This document shows positions 43,862-51,807 of a DNA stretch of 64,000 bases, piece by piece. The notes beneath the pieces were generated by a model that made no database searches, was not told where the DNA came from, and saw only the letters and a program-made list of their open reading frames with translations. The DNA is from Agrococcus sp. Marseille-Q4369 (lineage in GTDB: Bacteria > Actinomycetota > Actinomycetes > Actinomycetales > Microbacteriaceae), in NCBI RefSeq assembly GCF_018308945.1, contig NZ_CP070501.1, positions 248,001-312,000 of the forward strand, in the 5' to 3' direction. Numbering within the stretch: the stretch's first letter is position 1; the number at the start of each line of letters is the position of its first letter. The translations under genes and the position numbers were made by a program.

Positions 43862-45034
43862 TCAATCGCCCTTCACGTTGACGATCTGCCGCAGGGTGTG
43901 ACGGATGCGCACGAGATCGGCTGCGTCGGCCATGACGGTGTCGATGTCCTTGTAGGCCTGCGGGATCTCGTCGAGGAACGCATCCGTGCGCCGCCACTCG
44001 ATGCCCCGCATCGCTTCCTCGAGCTGCGCGCGCGTGAAGGTGCGTCGCGCCCGCGATCGCGAGTACTCGCGGCCCGCGCCGTGCGGCGAAGAGTTGAGCG
44101 CCGTGCGGTTGCCGAGCCCCTCGACGACGTACGAGCGCGTGCCCATCGATCCGGGGATGAGCCCGAGGACTCCTTCGGCGGCGTCGATCGCGCCCTTCCG
44201 CGAGAGCCAGACGTCCTCGCCGAAGTGGCGCTCGCGCGCCGTGTAGTTGTGGTGGCAGTTGATGCGCTCGAGCTCGCCCGCTCCGGCGCCCGTCCAAGAC
44301 TCGAACGCGGCGACGACGCGGTCCATCATCTCCTCGCGGTTGAGGAGCGCGAAGTGCTGCGCCCACTCGAGCTCGGCGATGTAGCGGTCGAACTCGCGCG
44401 TGCCCTCCTCGAGGTAGGCGAGGTCGCGGTCGGGCAGCTCGATCCGGTGCGCCTTGGCGTACGCCTGCGCCACGGCGATGTGCCGCTGCGCGATCTTGTT
44501 GCCGACCCCGCGCGAGCCGGAGTGCAGGAACAGCCAGACGCGGTCCTGCTCGTCGAGGCTGATCTCGATGAAGTGGTTGCCCGAGCCGAGGGAGCCGAGC
44601 TGCATGCGCCAGTTCTTGGCGTAGTCGGCCGGGTCGAAGCCGGCGCGCTGCGTGAGCGCCTCGAGCTCGGCGACACGATCGGCGGCGCTCGGCGTGAGGC
44701 GCTTGTTGTAGTGGCCCGCCGAGAGCGGGACCGCGCGCTCGATCGCCGTCCGCACGATGGATCGGTCGCTCGGCAGCGCGGCGGCGGTGTGCGAGGTGAG
44801 CACGGCGATCATGCCGCACCCGATGTCGACGCCGACGGCCGCCGGCATGATCGCGCCGAGGGTCGGGATGACCGAGCCGACCGTGGCGCCCTTGCCGAGG
44901 TGCGCGTCGGGCATGAGGGCGAGGTGCGGCTGGACGAACGGCATCTTCGAGGTCCGCTTCGCCTGCTCGAGCGTCTGGTCGTCGATGATCGATGCCCAGT
45001 TGTAGAGCTTGGGCGAGACTTGGGTGACGGTCAT
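43862..45034 (-). CDS. rtcB: RtcB-type RNA ligase
   Basis: 390-residue GTP-dependent ligase that joins 2',3'-cyclic phosphate (or 3'-phosphate) RNA ends to 5'-hydroxyl ends. Metal and catalytic motifs: PDAHLGKGATVGSVIPT, VGVDIGCGM, LGSGNHFIE, INCHHNY and SSPHGAGREYSRS, where the His of HGAGR is the guanylylated residue. Length fits the shorter bacterial RtcB class. ATG has GAAGGAGG five bases upstream. No archease or RtcR is nearby. It is divergent from tRNA-Asn. Confidence 0.95.
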   Translation of the reverse strand: MTVTQVSPKLYNWASIIDDQTLEQAKRTSKMPFVQPHLALMPDAHLGKGATVGSVIPTLGAIMPAAVGVDIGCGMIAVLTSHTAAALPSDRSIVRTAIERAVPLSAGHYNKRLTPSAADRVAELEALTQRAGFDPADYAKNWRMQLGSLGSGNHFIEISLDEQDRVWLFLHSGSRGVGNKIAQRHIAVAQAYAKAHRIELPDRDLAYLEEGTREFDRYIAELEWAQHFALLNREEMMDRVVAAFESWTGAGAGELERINCHHNYTARERHFGEDVWLSRKGAIDAAEGVLGLIPGSMGTRSYVVEGLGNRTALNSSPHGAGREYSRSRARRTFTRAQLEEAMRGIEWRRTDAFLDEIPQAYKDIDTVMADAADLVRIRHTLRQIVNVKGD

Positions 45035-45104
45035 GGAGCCCTCCTTCTGGCGGCCAGCGTGCCGGTCGGGGTCGGCCGATGTGACCCCGGCCCGCGCGGG
45101 ATGC

Positions 45105-45110
45105 TACGAT
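45105..45110 (+). promoter_or_regulatory. -10 box for tRNA-Asn
   Basis: TACGAT, 20 bases before the tRNA 5' end, so a short leader would be removed by RNase P. Confidence 0.5.
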
Positions 45111-45130
45111 GGTCGTCGCTCCCGCAGCGA

Positions 45131-45203
45131 TCCTCGATAGCTCAATTGGCAGAGCAGCCGGCTGTTAACCGGCAGGTTGATGGTTCGAGTCCATCTCGGG
45201 GAG
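45131..45203 (+). tRNA. tRNA-Asn (GUU)
   Basis: 73 nt cloverleaf. Acceptor TCCTCGA pairs with TCGGGGA (one G-U); D-arm GCTC/GAGC; anticodon stem CCGGC/ACCGG-type around loop CTGTTAA, anticodon GTT; T-arm GATGG-TTCGAGT-CCATC; discriminator G. CCA is not encoded. Confidence 0.95.
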
Positions 45204-45208
45204 CGACA

Positions 45209-45239
45209 GGCCCTCACCCTTCGGGGTGAGGGCCTTCTT
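45209..45239 (+). terminator. Intrinsic terminator after tRNA-Asn
   Basis: GGCCCTCACCC, loop TTCG, GGGTGAGGGCC followed by TTCTTC: a perfect 11-bp stem with a UUCG tetraloop and a short T-tract, five bases after the tRNA. Confidence 0.9.
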
Positions 45240-45257
45240 CGTGCGCGCCGGAGGCAC

Positions 45258-45425
45258 TCAGCGGCGCCGGTTGCGGCCGCTGATCCACCCGAGCGCCGAG
45301 CTGAGGAGAGAGCCGCGTCCGCGAGCGCCGCCCGCGCCGCCCATGCCGGTCGAGCGCCTGCCGCGGGCAGAGCCGCTCGAGCGGCGTCCGGAGACGGCGT
45401 TGCGCAGCTGGGAGAGGAAGTTCAT
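45258..45425 (-). CDS. Small basic protein, hypothetical
   Basis: 55 residues, strongly basic: MNFLSQLRNAVSGRRSSGSA, a Gly/Arg-rich middle (MGGAGGARGRGS) and LLSSALGWISGRNRRR. The amphipathic ends and arginine-rich linker suggest binding to nucleic acid or membrane. GGAG lies eight bases before the ATG. The gene ends just after the tRNA-Asn terminator on the other strand. I know no family for it. Confidence 0.55.
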   Translation of the reverse strand: MNFLSQLRNAVSGRRSSGSARGRRSTGMGGAGGARGRGSLLSSALGWISGRNRRR

Positions 45426-45501
45426 CGTGCACGCTCCTTCGTGTCGGTGCACGGAACGTAGCGCCCCCTCCTGGAGGATCGCCGGGCAGACGCGTTCCCG
45501 C

Positions 45502-46065
45502 TCAGGCGTCGAGGTCGTCGACCCCCGGCGTCCAGCTCAGGCCCTCGACGCCCCACTTGTTGCGCTTGATCGCCTTCTGCACGCCCTTCGTGCCGAACGC
45601 ATCCAGCCGGTCGGCGTAGAGGATGCCGTCGAGGTGGTCGTACTCGTGCTGCAGGATGCGCGCGAGCCAACCGGACGCCTCGAGCTCGTAGTGCTCGCCG
45701 TGCTCGTCCTGCGCGCGCAGGATCGCGCGCTCGGCGCGCTTGAGGGCGAAGCGCTCGCCGGGGATGGAGAGGCAGCCCTCCTCCTCGTGCTCCTCAGGCA
45801 CGCCGATGGGGAGCGGCGAGATCCACAGCTCGGGGTTCGCCGCGACGCCGCGCGTGCGCACGCCCTCGGAGTCGGTCCAGTCGTAGACGAACAGCCGCGT
45901 GCCGATGCCGATCTGCGGCGCCGCGAGGCCGACGCCGGGCGCGGCCTCCATCGTGGCGAACATGTCGGCGACGAGCGTCCCCAGCTCCTCGTCGAAGTCG
46001 GTGACGGGCTCGGCGACGGTGTGCAGCACGGGATCGCCCGTGATGCGGATGGGCAGAACGGTCAT
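45502..46065 (-). CDS. def: Peptide deformylase
   Basis: 187-residue metalloenzyme that removes the formyl group from nascent proteins. All three motifs are present: GVGLAAPQI, EGCLS and HEYDHLDG, with Cys and two His as Fe/Zn ligands and Glu as the base (the E of HEYDH). It has the longer C-terminal tail of actinobacterial forms. Its promoter TACCCT ends seven bases before the ATG, and those seven bases read GGAGGAC, so they may also serve as ribosome site on a longer transcript. Confidence 0.96.
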   Translation of the reverse strand: MTVLPIRITGDPVLHTVAEPVTDFDEELGTLVADMFATMEAAPGVGLAAPQIGIGTRLFVYDWTDSEGVRTRGVAANPELWISPLPIGVPEEHEEEGCLSIPGERFALKRAERAILRAQDEHGEHYELEASGWLARILQHEYDHLDGILYADRLDAFGTKGVQKAIKRNKWGVEGLSWTPGVDDLDA

Positions 46066-46072
46066 GTCCTCC

Positions 46073-46100
46073 AGGGTATCGGCGAGCCGAACGGTAGGTT
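46073..46100. promoter_or_regulatory. Divergent leaderless promoters of def and the NIPA/DMT-like gene
   Basis: Minus strand: TACCCT (46078-46073), seven bases, ATG 46065. Plus strand: TAGGTT (46095-46100), six bases, GTG 46107. The two start codons are only 41 bases apart, so each -35 area overlaps the other promoter. Confidence 0.55.
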
Positions 46101-46106
46101 TTCTTG

Positions 46107-47048
46107 GTGCTGTTCACCTCTCTCGACGACCTGGCGGCGGAGATCTCGCTCACGCCGATGCAGGCCCTCGGGATCCCGGTGGCGATCGTCGGCGCCGTCT
46201 TCCTCTCGGTCGGCACCCAGTTCCAGCACCGCGGCGTCGACCAGTTCGAGGGCGGCGACCAGCGCGGCGCGCACCTCGGCGGCTCGGCCGTGCTGCGGCT
46301 GCTGCGGAACCCCGCGTGGGTCGTCGGCACGCTGCTGCTCGGCCTCGCGGTCGTCATGCAGCTCGGTGCGCTCGCGCTCGCGCCGCTCATCGTCGTGCAG
46401 CCCCTCGGCGCGGTGGCGCTCGTCGTCACCGCGATCCTGAACGCGCGGCTCGCGAAGATCAAGCTCGATCACCGCACGATCCGCGCGATCGCGCTGTGCC
46501 TCGTCGGCATCGGCATCTTCGTCGGCGTCGCCGCGATCTTCGCCGTCGAGCGGCCCATCAGCGACCGGCAGCTGCTCACGGTCCTCGCGCTGCTCGTCGT
46601 GGGCCTCGCGGGCGTCGGCGTCGCGTGGTGGTTCTACCGCAAGCGCGCGAACGCGATCTTCTACATCGTCACCGCCGGCGTCCTCTACGGATTCGTCGTC
46701 ACGCTCTCGAAGATCGTCATCAACCGCATCATCTCCGGCCAGTTCGAGTGGCTCACGATCGTCTGCGGCATCGGTGTCGTGATCGCCCTCGCGGCCGGCA
46801 GCTACGCCGTGCAGCTCGCCCACGCATCCGGCCCGCCCGATCTCGTGATCGCCGGCCTCACGGTCGTCGACCCGCTCGTCGCCGTGCTCATCGGCGTGAC
46901 GGTGCTCGGCGAGGCCGCCGCGACGCCGCCGTGGGCCATCATCGTCTTCGCCGCCGCGGGAGCGATCGCCGTCACCGGCGTGCTGCAGCTCGCTCGGCAC
47001 CATCCCCAGATCCGCCCGCTCGCCGAGGCGCCCGAGGAGACTCCATGA
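46107..47048 (+). CDS. DMT/NIPA-like membrane transporter
   Basis: 313 residues with about nine or ten transmembrane segments, of the drug/metabolite-transporter superfamily and closest in pattern to NIPA-like magnesium transporters. It opens with a short amphipathic stretch, then ALGIPVAIVGAVFLSVGTQF; GALALAPLIVVQPLGAVALV is a conserved helix. The GTG start is set by the leaderless promoter. Its stop overlaps the GT4 gene by four bases; this permease-glycosyltransferase pair may flip or supply a lipid-linked sugar, but that is inference. Confidence 0.88.
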   Translation: MLFTSLDDLAAEISLTPMQALGIPVAIVGAVFLSVGTQFQHRGVDQFEGGDQRGAHLGGSAVLRLLRNPAWVVGTLLLGLAVVMQLGALALAPLIVVQPLGAVALVVTAILNARLAKIKLDHRTIRAIALCLVGIGIFVGVAAIFAVERPISDRQLLTVLALLVVGLAGVGVAWWFYRKRANAIFYIVTAGVLYGFVVTLSKIVINRIISGQFEWLTIVCGIGVVIALAAGSYAVQLAHASGPPDLVIAGLTVVDPLVAVLIGVTVLGEAAATPPWAIIVFAAAGAIAVTGVLQLARHHPQIRPLAEAPEETP

Positions 47049-48244
47049 CCGACCGACCGCTTCGCGTCCTGATCGCGACGGACACCTTCGCGCCCGACGT
47101 GAACGGCGCCGCCAAGTTCACCACCCGGCTCGCAGCGCGGCTCACGAAGCGCGGGCACGAGGTGCACGTCGTCGCCTCCTCGCTCGGCCGCGGCCGGCAC
47201 GGCACGCACGTCGAGGAGCACGAGGGCGAGCGGTTCACGGTGCACCGGCTGCGGTCGCTGCTCTACCCCGGGCACGAGTGGCTGCGGTTCGCGGAGCCGT
47301 GGCGCATGTTCTCGAACGCGGCGTCGCTGCTGGACGCGCTGCGCCCCGACGTCGTGCACTTCCAGTCGCACATCGTGCTCGGCCGGGCGTTCTCGATCGA
47401 GGCCAAGAAGCGCGGCATCCGGGTCATCGGCACGAACCACCTCATGTTCGAGAACCTCATGGACCACTCGAACATCCCGCAGGCGCTGCAGGGCAAGACG
47501 GTCGACTTCGCCTGGCGCGACGCGGCGAAGGTGCTCGGCCGCTGCGACGTCGTCACGACGCCGACGCGCCGCAGCGCCGATTACCTCGAGAAGATGACGG
47601 GTCTCACGGGCGTGCACGCCATCTCGTGCGGACTGCCGGGGGACGAGTACCGGCCCAACCCGGAGCGGCAGCACGGCCGCATCGTGTTCGTCGGCCGCGT
47701 CACGAGCGAGAAGCGGCTCGAGACGCTCGTGCGCGCCGTGGCGCAGCTGTCGACCGATCTCGACTGGCACCTCGACATCGTCGGCGGCGGCGACCAGATC
47801 GACGAGCTCGCGGCGCTCGCTCGCGAGCTGCACATCAGCGACCGCGTGACGCTCACCGGCTACGTGAGCGACGAGGAGCTGCGTGAGCGCCTGCGCAGCG
47901 CCGAGGTCTTCGCGATGCCGTCGACGGCCGAGCTGCAGTCGATCGCCACGATGGAGGCCATGGCGACGGGGCTGCCCGTCGTCGCGGCCGACGCCATGGC
48001 GCTGCCGCACCTCGTGCGCGACGGTGCGAACGGCTGGCTCTTCCGGCCGGACGATGCCGTCGACCTCGCCGAGAAGCTCGAGCGCGTCCTGCGGCTGAGC
48101 GACCAGGAGTACGGCAAGTTCCGCCAGCACAGCCTCGAGATGGTCGCGCCGCACGACATCGAGCGGACGATCACCGCGTTCGAGCGCCTCTACCGGGGTG
48201 AGGACATCCGCGACCCTGACACCCGGGTCGAGCTCAGCGACTAG
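47045..48244 (+). CDS. GT4 family glycosyltransferase
   Basis: 399-residue GT-B glycosyltransferase. The N-terminal half opens VLIATDTFAPDVNGAAKFTT, the usual acceptor-side loop with NG; the C-terminal half has FVGRVTSEKRLETLV, the nucleotide-sugar motif region and PSTAELQSIATMEAMATGLPVVA, the E-x7-E catalytic pattern. It resembles PimB/MgtA mannosyltransferases, so mannosylation of a lipid is plausible. ATG overlaps the permease stop; its own TAG stop is the first half of the tRNA promoter box. Confidence 0.9.
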   Translation: MTDRPLRVLIATDTFAPDVNGAAKFTTRLAARLTKRGHEVHVVASSLGRGRHGTHVEEHEGERFTVHRLRSLLYPGHEWLRFAEPWRMFSNAASLLDALRPDVVHFQSHIVLGRAFSIEAKKRGIRVIGTNHLMFENLMDHSNIPQALQGKTVDFAWRDAAKVLGRCDVVTTPTRRSADYLEKMTGLTGVHAISCGLPGDEYRPNPERQHGRIVFVGRVTSEKRLETLVRAVAQLSTDLDWHLDIVGGGDQIDELAALARELHISDRVTLTGYVSDEELRERLRSAEVFAMPSTAELQSIATMEAMATGLPVVAADAMALPHLVRDGANGWLFRPDDAVDLAEKLERVLRLSDQEYGKFRQHSLEMVAPHDIERTITAFERLYRGEDIRDPDTRVELSD

Positions 48245-48247
48245 GCT
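48242..48247 (+). promoter_or_regulatory. -10 box for the CAU tRNA, using the GT4 stop codon
   Basis: TAGGCT begins with the glycosyltransferase stop codon and lies 24 bases before the tRNA. Confidence 0.45.
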
Positions 48248-48271
48248 CGACCGGTCGGGCCTCGCGCCCGC

Positions 48272-48345
48272 GGGGCGGTAGCTCAGCTGGTCAGAGCAGG
48301 GGACTCATAATCCCTCGGTCACGGGTTCAAGTCCCGTCCGCCCTA
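48272..48345 (+). tRNA. tRNA with CAU anticodon (Ile2 or elongator Met)
   Basis: 74 nt. Acceptor GGGGCGG pairs with CCGCCCT with a G-U at the first pair. Anticodon loop CTCATAA. T-arm ACGGG-TTCAAGT-CCCGT; discriminator A; CCA not encoded. The segment AGAGCAGGGGACTCATAATC closely resembles tRNA-Ile2 (lysidine-modified) of E. coli rather than typical actinobacterial elongator Met, so I lean to Ile2, but it is not settled. Confidence 0.9.
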
Positions 48346-48457
48346 CGAGAGGCGTTCGGGCAGAGCCCGCGATGGGCGGCTCCTCGTGCAACACTCTCCT
48401 CGGAGCGACGAGCACCCCAGCGCGGCCGCCCGATCGTCCCTCTCGAGAGGCTCGTCT

Positions 48458-48913
48458 ATGCGACGCACGCTCGCCGCGCTCACCATCAGCGCCGCCGCAG
48501 CGGTCGGACTCACCGGCTGCGTCATCGTCCCGCCGTTCGCCGACCCGTTCAGCTACGGCTTCGTCGGCGGCTACGGCCCCTACGACCCGTCGAGCGACGA
48601 CGGGTTCGACCCGGCCGAGGAGGAGATGTACCAGGAGGAGCACCGCACGTGGGAGCGGGACTTCGCCGCCTCCGTCGCCGAAGAGCTCCGCCTGATCGGC
48701 TCGGAGCTGCCGCCCGCCGAGGGCGAGCCGATCGAAGCGTTCCGGCACGTCGTCATCGGCGCCGGCTACCAGTGGTGCGACCGCCTCTACATCGACGAGG
48801 AGCGAAGGGGCGACGCCGACGAGCACGCCGAGCAGGCTGAGCTCTACGGCTGGACCGCGGACGAGTACCGCGTCATCGCCGAGGCCGCGGAGACCGAGCT
48901 GTGCGGCATGTGA
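48458..48913 (+). CDS. Predicted lipoprotein (DUF732-like)
   Basis: 151 residues. Signal peptide MRRTLAALTISAAAAVG ends in the lipobox LTGC. The mature part has a Tyr/Gly-rich stretch (FSYGFVGGYGPYDPSS), an acidic helix and a C-terminal domain with two cysteines (YQWCDRLY and TELCGM) and regular helices, like DUF732 proteins. ATG is preceded by GAGAGG. The longer upstream frame reads into the tRNA and is not used. Function unknown; outer face of the membrane is likely. Confidence 0.8.
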   Translation: MRRTLAALTISAAAAVGLTGCVIVPPFADPFSYGFVGGYGPYDPSSDDGFDPAEEEMYQEEHRTWERDFAASVAEELRLIGSELPPAEGEPIEAFRHVVIGAGYQWCDRLYIDEERRGDADEHAEQAELYGWTADEYRVIAEAAETELCGM

Positions 48914-49057
48914 TCCTGGGTCGGCACTGCGATCGCTGTCGCCGCGCCTCATTCGCGCACCTCTGCCCGACGCACGGGCGCTGAGCGGCGGACCTCTCCC
49001 ACGGCGACCTGGCACTGGCCAGGGAATGCTCGCGGCCGCTCGCACCTTGCACCCCTC

Positions 49058-50083
49058 ATGCGAGCCATCGTCTACTCCCAGCCCGGATCCTCGTCCGTCC
49101 TCGAGCTCACCGACCGCGAGCCCGGGGTGCCGGGTCCGGACGAGGTGCGAGTCCGTGTCGCCGTGTCGGGCGTCAATCCGACCGACTGGAAGGCGCGCGC
49201 GGGCAGCAGGCCGCTCGAGTTCGCCGAGGTCGTCCCGAACCAGGACGGCGCGGGCGTCGTCGATGCCGTCGGTTCGGACGTCGAGGATCTGCAGGTCGGC
49301 GATCGCGTCTGGATCCACCTCGCCGCCCATCAGCGACCGACGGGGACCGCGCAGGAACTCACGGTCGTGCCTGCAGACTGCGTCGTCCGTCTGCCCGACG
49401 GCATCGGATTCGACGTCGCGGCGAGCCTCGGCGTGCCCGCGATGACCGCCCACCGCGCGCTCACCGTGCACGAGCTCGGGCCGGCGCGGCTCGCGCCCGG
49501 GGCGCTCGACGGGCGCGTCGTGCTCGTGCAGGGTGGCGCAGGCGCGGTGGGCCACGCCGCGATCCAGCTGGCAGCCTGGGCGGGCGCGACCGTGATCGCG
49601 ACGGTCAGCAGCGACGAGAAGGCCGCGCTCGCGCGCGCGGCGGGGGCGCTCCTCGTGCTGCAGTACCCGGATGACGAGCTCGCGGCCAAGGTGCGCGCTG
49701 TCGCTCCGGACGGCGTCGACCACATCGTCGAGGTCGCACCGGCGCAGAACGCCGCGCTCGACGTCGAGGTGCTCGCCAACCACGGCAGCATCGCGTACTA
49801 CGCGAACAACAACGGCGACGAGTTCACTGCCCCGATCGCGGCGAGCTTCGCGAAGAACGCGCGCTGGCAAGGACTGCTGCTCTACACCGTCGGTCGGGAG
49901 GCGCTCGCCGCCGCCGCGGAGGACATCACGGCCGCGCTCGAAGCCGGCGCCCTTCCGGTGGGGGAGGCCGCTGGCCTGCCTCTGACCTGGTTCCGGCTCG
50001 AGCAGACGGCAGCGGCCCACGACGCGGTCGAGGGCGGCGTCACCGGGAAGGTGCTCATCTCGGTGGACGACGACCTCCGCTGA
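49058..50083 (+). CDS. NADPH:quinone reductase-like oxidoreductase
   Basis: 341-residue zinc-independent medium-chain dehydrogenase/reductase. GroES-like domain at 1-130 (VSGVNPTDWKARAG, then NQDGAGVVDAVG) and a Rossmann domain with VLVQGGAGAVGHAAIQLA near 150, the A-x-x-G-x-x-G coenzyme pattern of quinone reductases. No catalytic zinc cysteines. There is no clear ribosome site before the ATG; 144 bases separate it from the lipoprotein and show only a 6-bp stem (CCTGGC-ACTG-GCCAGG). Substrate unknown. Confidence 0.88.
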   Translation: MRAIVYSQPGSSSVLELTDREPGVPGPDEVRVRVAVSGVNPTDWKARAGSRPLEFAEVVPNQDGAGVVDAVGSDVEDLQVGDRVWIHLAAHQRPTGTAQELTVVPADCVVRLPDGIGFDVAASLGVPAMTAHRALTVHELGPARLAPGALDGRVVLVQGGAGAVGHAAIQLAAWAGATVIATVSSDEKAALARAAGALLVLQYPDDELAAKVRAVAPDGVDHIVEVAPAQNAALDVEVLANHGSIAYYANNNGDEFTAPIAASFAKNARWQGLLLYTVGREALAAAAEDITAALEAGALPVGEAAGLPLTWFRLEQTAAAHDAVEGGVTGKVLISVDDDLR

Positions 50084-50132
50084 GCTCGTCGAGCTTGACA
50101 AGGTCGCTCTTGGGGCGCGTCACTCATCCTCG

Positions 50133-50834
50133 CTATCCCTGCTTGACGGCTGAGGGGTCGACGCAGACGACGCCCCGGTTGCCCTCTCGGTCGGCGATCA
50201 CGGTGAGCCACGGAGCCTTGCTGTCGTCGACGACCGTCCCGCCGGCGGCGAGCGCGGCCGCGATCCGCTGCGGGCCGACCTCAGGCGGTACGTAGACCTC
50301 GATGTGGAAGCGCTCCTGGTCCCGCTCCGCAGCGTCCCCGAACCACAGGTTCGGCACCCGTCCCGTGGGGTCGCGGATCTCGTCGCTCGGAGAGCCGAGG
50401 CCCCGCGCCGCCGGGTCGCCCGTCAGGAGCGCCGCCCACACCGGTGCGATCGCGGCGGAGTCTGCCGTGTCGAGTCCGAGCTCGATAGCCGTGACCGCAG
50501 CCGGGTCGGCCGTGAGTCCCTGCTCGGCCGCGATCTCGGAGATGCGCCGGGCGAGGTCGAGATCCTTCTGGGTCACCCACTGCACGACGTGCTCGTTGCC
50601 GGCGTCGTCGCGGTAGATCGCGTCGTCGCTGAGGAGCTTGAGGTCGACGTGCCCGTCGCCGAGGGCGACGCTCGGATGGTGACCGAGCGCATCCCCCGCG
50701 TCTCCCACCGCGACGAGGAAGCGCGCCCCGGCACCGAAGCCGTCGATGCGGTAGCGAGCGTGCAGCCCTTGCGCGAGCTTGCGCCAGTCGGCCAGGTCAG
50801 CGGCGGCGATCTCCTCGCCAGACAGCATGTCCAT
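50133..50834 (-). CDS. Carbinolamine dehydratase-like / VOC fusion protein
   Basis: 233 residues in two domains. Residues 1-110 match pterin-4a-carbinolamine dehydratase: LSGEEIAAADLADWRKLAQG, then the G-H-H-P motif, V-D-L-K-L and TQKDLDLARRISEIAAEQGL. Some active-site positions differ (no N before HHP, S-D-D where T-H is usual). Residues 115-230 form a VOC/glyoxalase-like domain ending RFHIEVYVPPEV, then LTVIADREGNRGVV. No phenylalanine hydroxylase is nearby, so pterin recycling is doubtful. GGGAGG precedes the ATG by four bases. Confidence 0.82.
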   Translation of the reverse strand: MDMLSGEEIAAADLADWRKLAQGLHARYRIDGFGAGARFLVAVGDAGDALGHHPSVALGDGHVDLKLLSDDAIYRDDAGNEHVVQWVTQKDLDLARRISEIAAEQGLTADPAAVTAIELGLDTADSAAIAPVWAALLTGDPAARGLGSPSDEIRDPTGRVPNLWFGDAAERDQERFHIEVYVPPEVGPQRIAAALAAGGTVVDDSKAPWLTVIADREGNRGVVCVDPSAVKQG

Positions 50835-50967
50835 GCGACCTCCCTCGGTCAGCCGCAACGCTTGCAGAGCATGGCGGTCGGCGCAATCGCCTCTCGTGCA
50901 CAGCGCCCCGGCAGGACGCGCGCGCTAGCGTCGGCGCACACGAGCGGGCGACGGCGAGGAGATCGAC

Positions 50968-51807
50968 ATGCGGGTGCAGGGCACGCCGGACGAGCACGGC
51001 ACCACGGGTGAGCGGGTCCACGACGCGGGCGAGCCGGAGGTCGAGCTCGCGCGCTCGAGCTCACCGCTCGCGCGCTGGATCTCGGGGCTCACCGCGAAGC
51101 TCGGCGAGCTCGTCGGCCCCTACGGCACGCTCATCCTCACCCTCGCGATCGGCGCGGTGGTCGCGTTCGCGCTCGCCCTCGGCGCCGTCGGCGTCTACGA
51201 CGCGGTCACCGACGAGGACGGCGTGGCGGGCATCGACCGCCCGCTGCTCGACGCCATCCTCACCATCCGGGATCCACGGGCGGATGCGTTCATCACGGGG
51301 TTCACGGATCTCGCGGGCACGATCGGCATGCCCCTCATCGCGATCCTGTCGCTCCTCATCCTGAGCCTTCGCCGCCGCTCGTGGACGCCCCTCGTGCTCG
51401 TCGTCGCCGCGGGCGCGGGCTCGCTGCTCATGACGGTCGCGGGCAAGGTGCTCATCGGGCGCGACCGCCCGCCGCTCACCGACGCCGTGCCGCCCTACGA
51501 GGTCTCCGCGTCGTTCCCGAGCGGGCACACGCTCAACGCGGTCGCGATCCTCGGCATCATCGCCTACCTGCTCGTGCTCCGACGCCGCTCGGTGTGGGCG
51601 CGGGCGGGGATCATCGCGATCGCGGTGGTCGCCTCACTGCTCGTCGCGGCGAGCCGCGTCTACCTCGGGCACCACTGGGTGACCGACGTCGTCGCGGGCT
51701 GGCTGCTCGGCGCGGCATGGCTCGCGATCGTCATCACCGCCCACCGGCTCTACCTGCTCACTCGTCTCGGGCACGATCGGCAGCGGGAGCCGGCGCCGGC
51801 TTCGTGA
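50968..51807 (+). CDS. PAP2-family membrane phosphatase
   Basis: 279 residues with about six transmembrane segments and the full phosphatidic-acid-phosphatase signature: KVLIGRDRPP, then S-F-P-S-G-H-T (PSGH), then SRVYLGHHWVTD. Such enzymes dephosphorylate lipid phosphates including undecaprenyl diphosphate. The catalytic residues face the outer side. The first 30 residues are hydrophilic. GGAG lies before the ATG and TAGCGT (50926-50931) is a -10. The last 50 bases overlap the convergent APC gene. Confidence 0.92.
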   Translation: MRVQGTPDEHGTTGERVHDAGEPEVELARSSSPLARWISGLTAKLGELVGPYGTLILTLAIGAVVAFALALGAVGVYDAVTDEDGVAGIDRPLLDAILTIRDPRADAFITGFTDLAGTIGMPLIAILSLLILSLRRRSWTPLVLVVAAGAGSLLMTVAGKVLIGRDRPPLTDAVPPYEVSASFPSGHTLNAVAILGIIAYLLVLRRRSVWARAGIIAIAVVASLLVAASRVYLGHHWVTDVVAGWLLGAAWLAIVITAHRLYLLTRLGHDRQREPAPAS

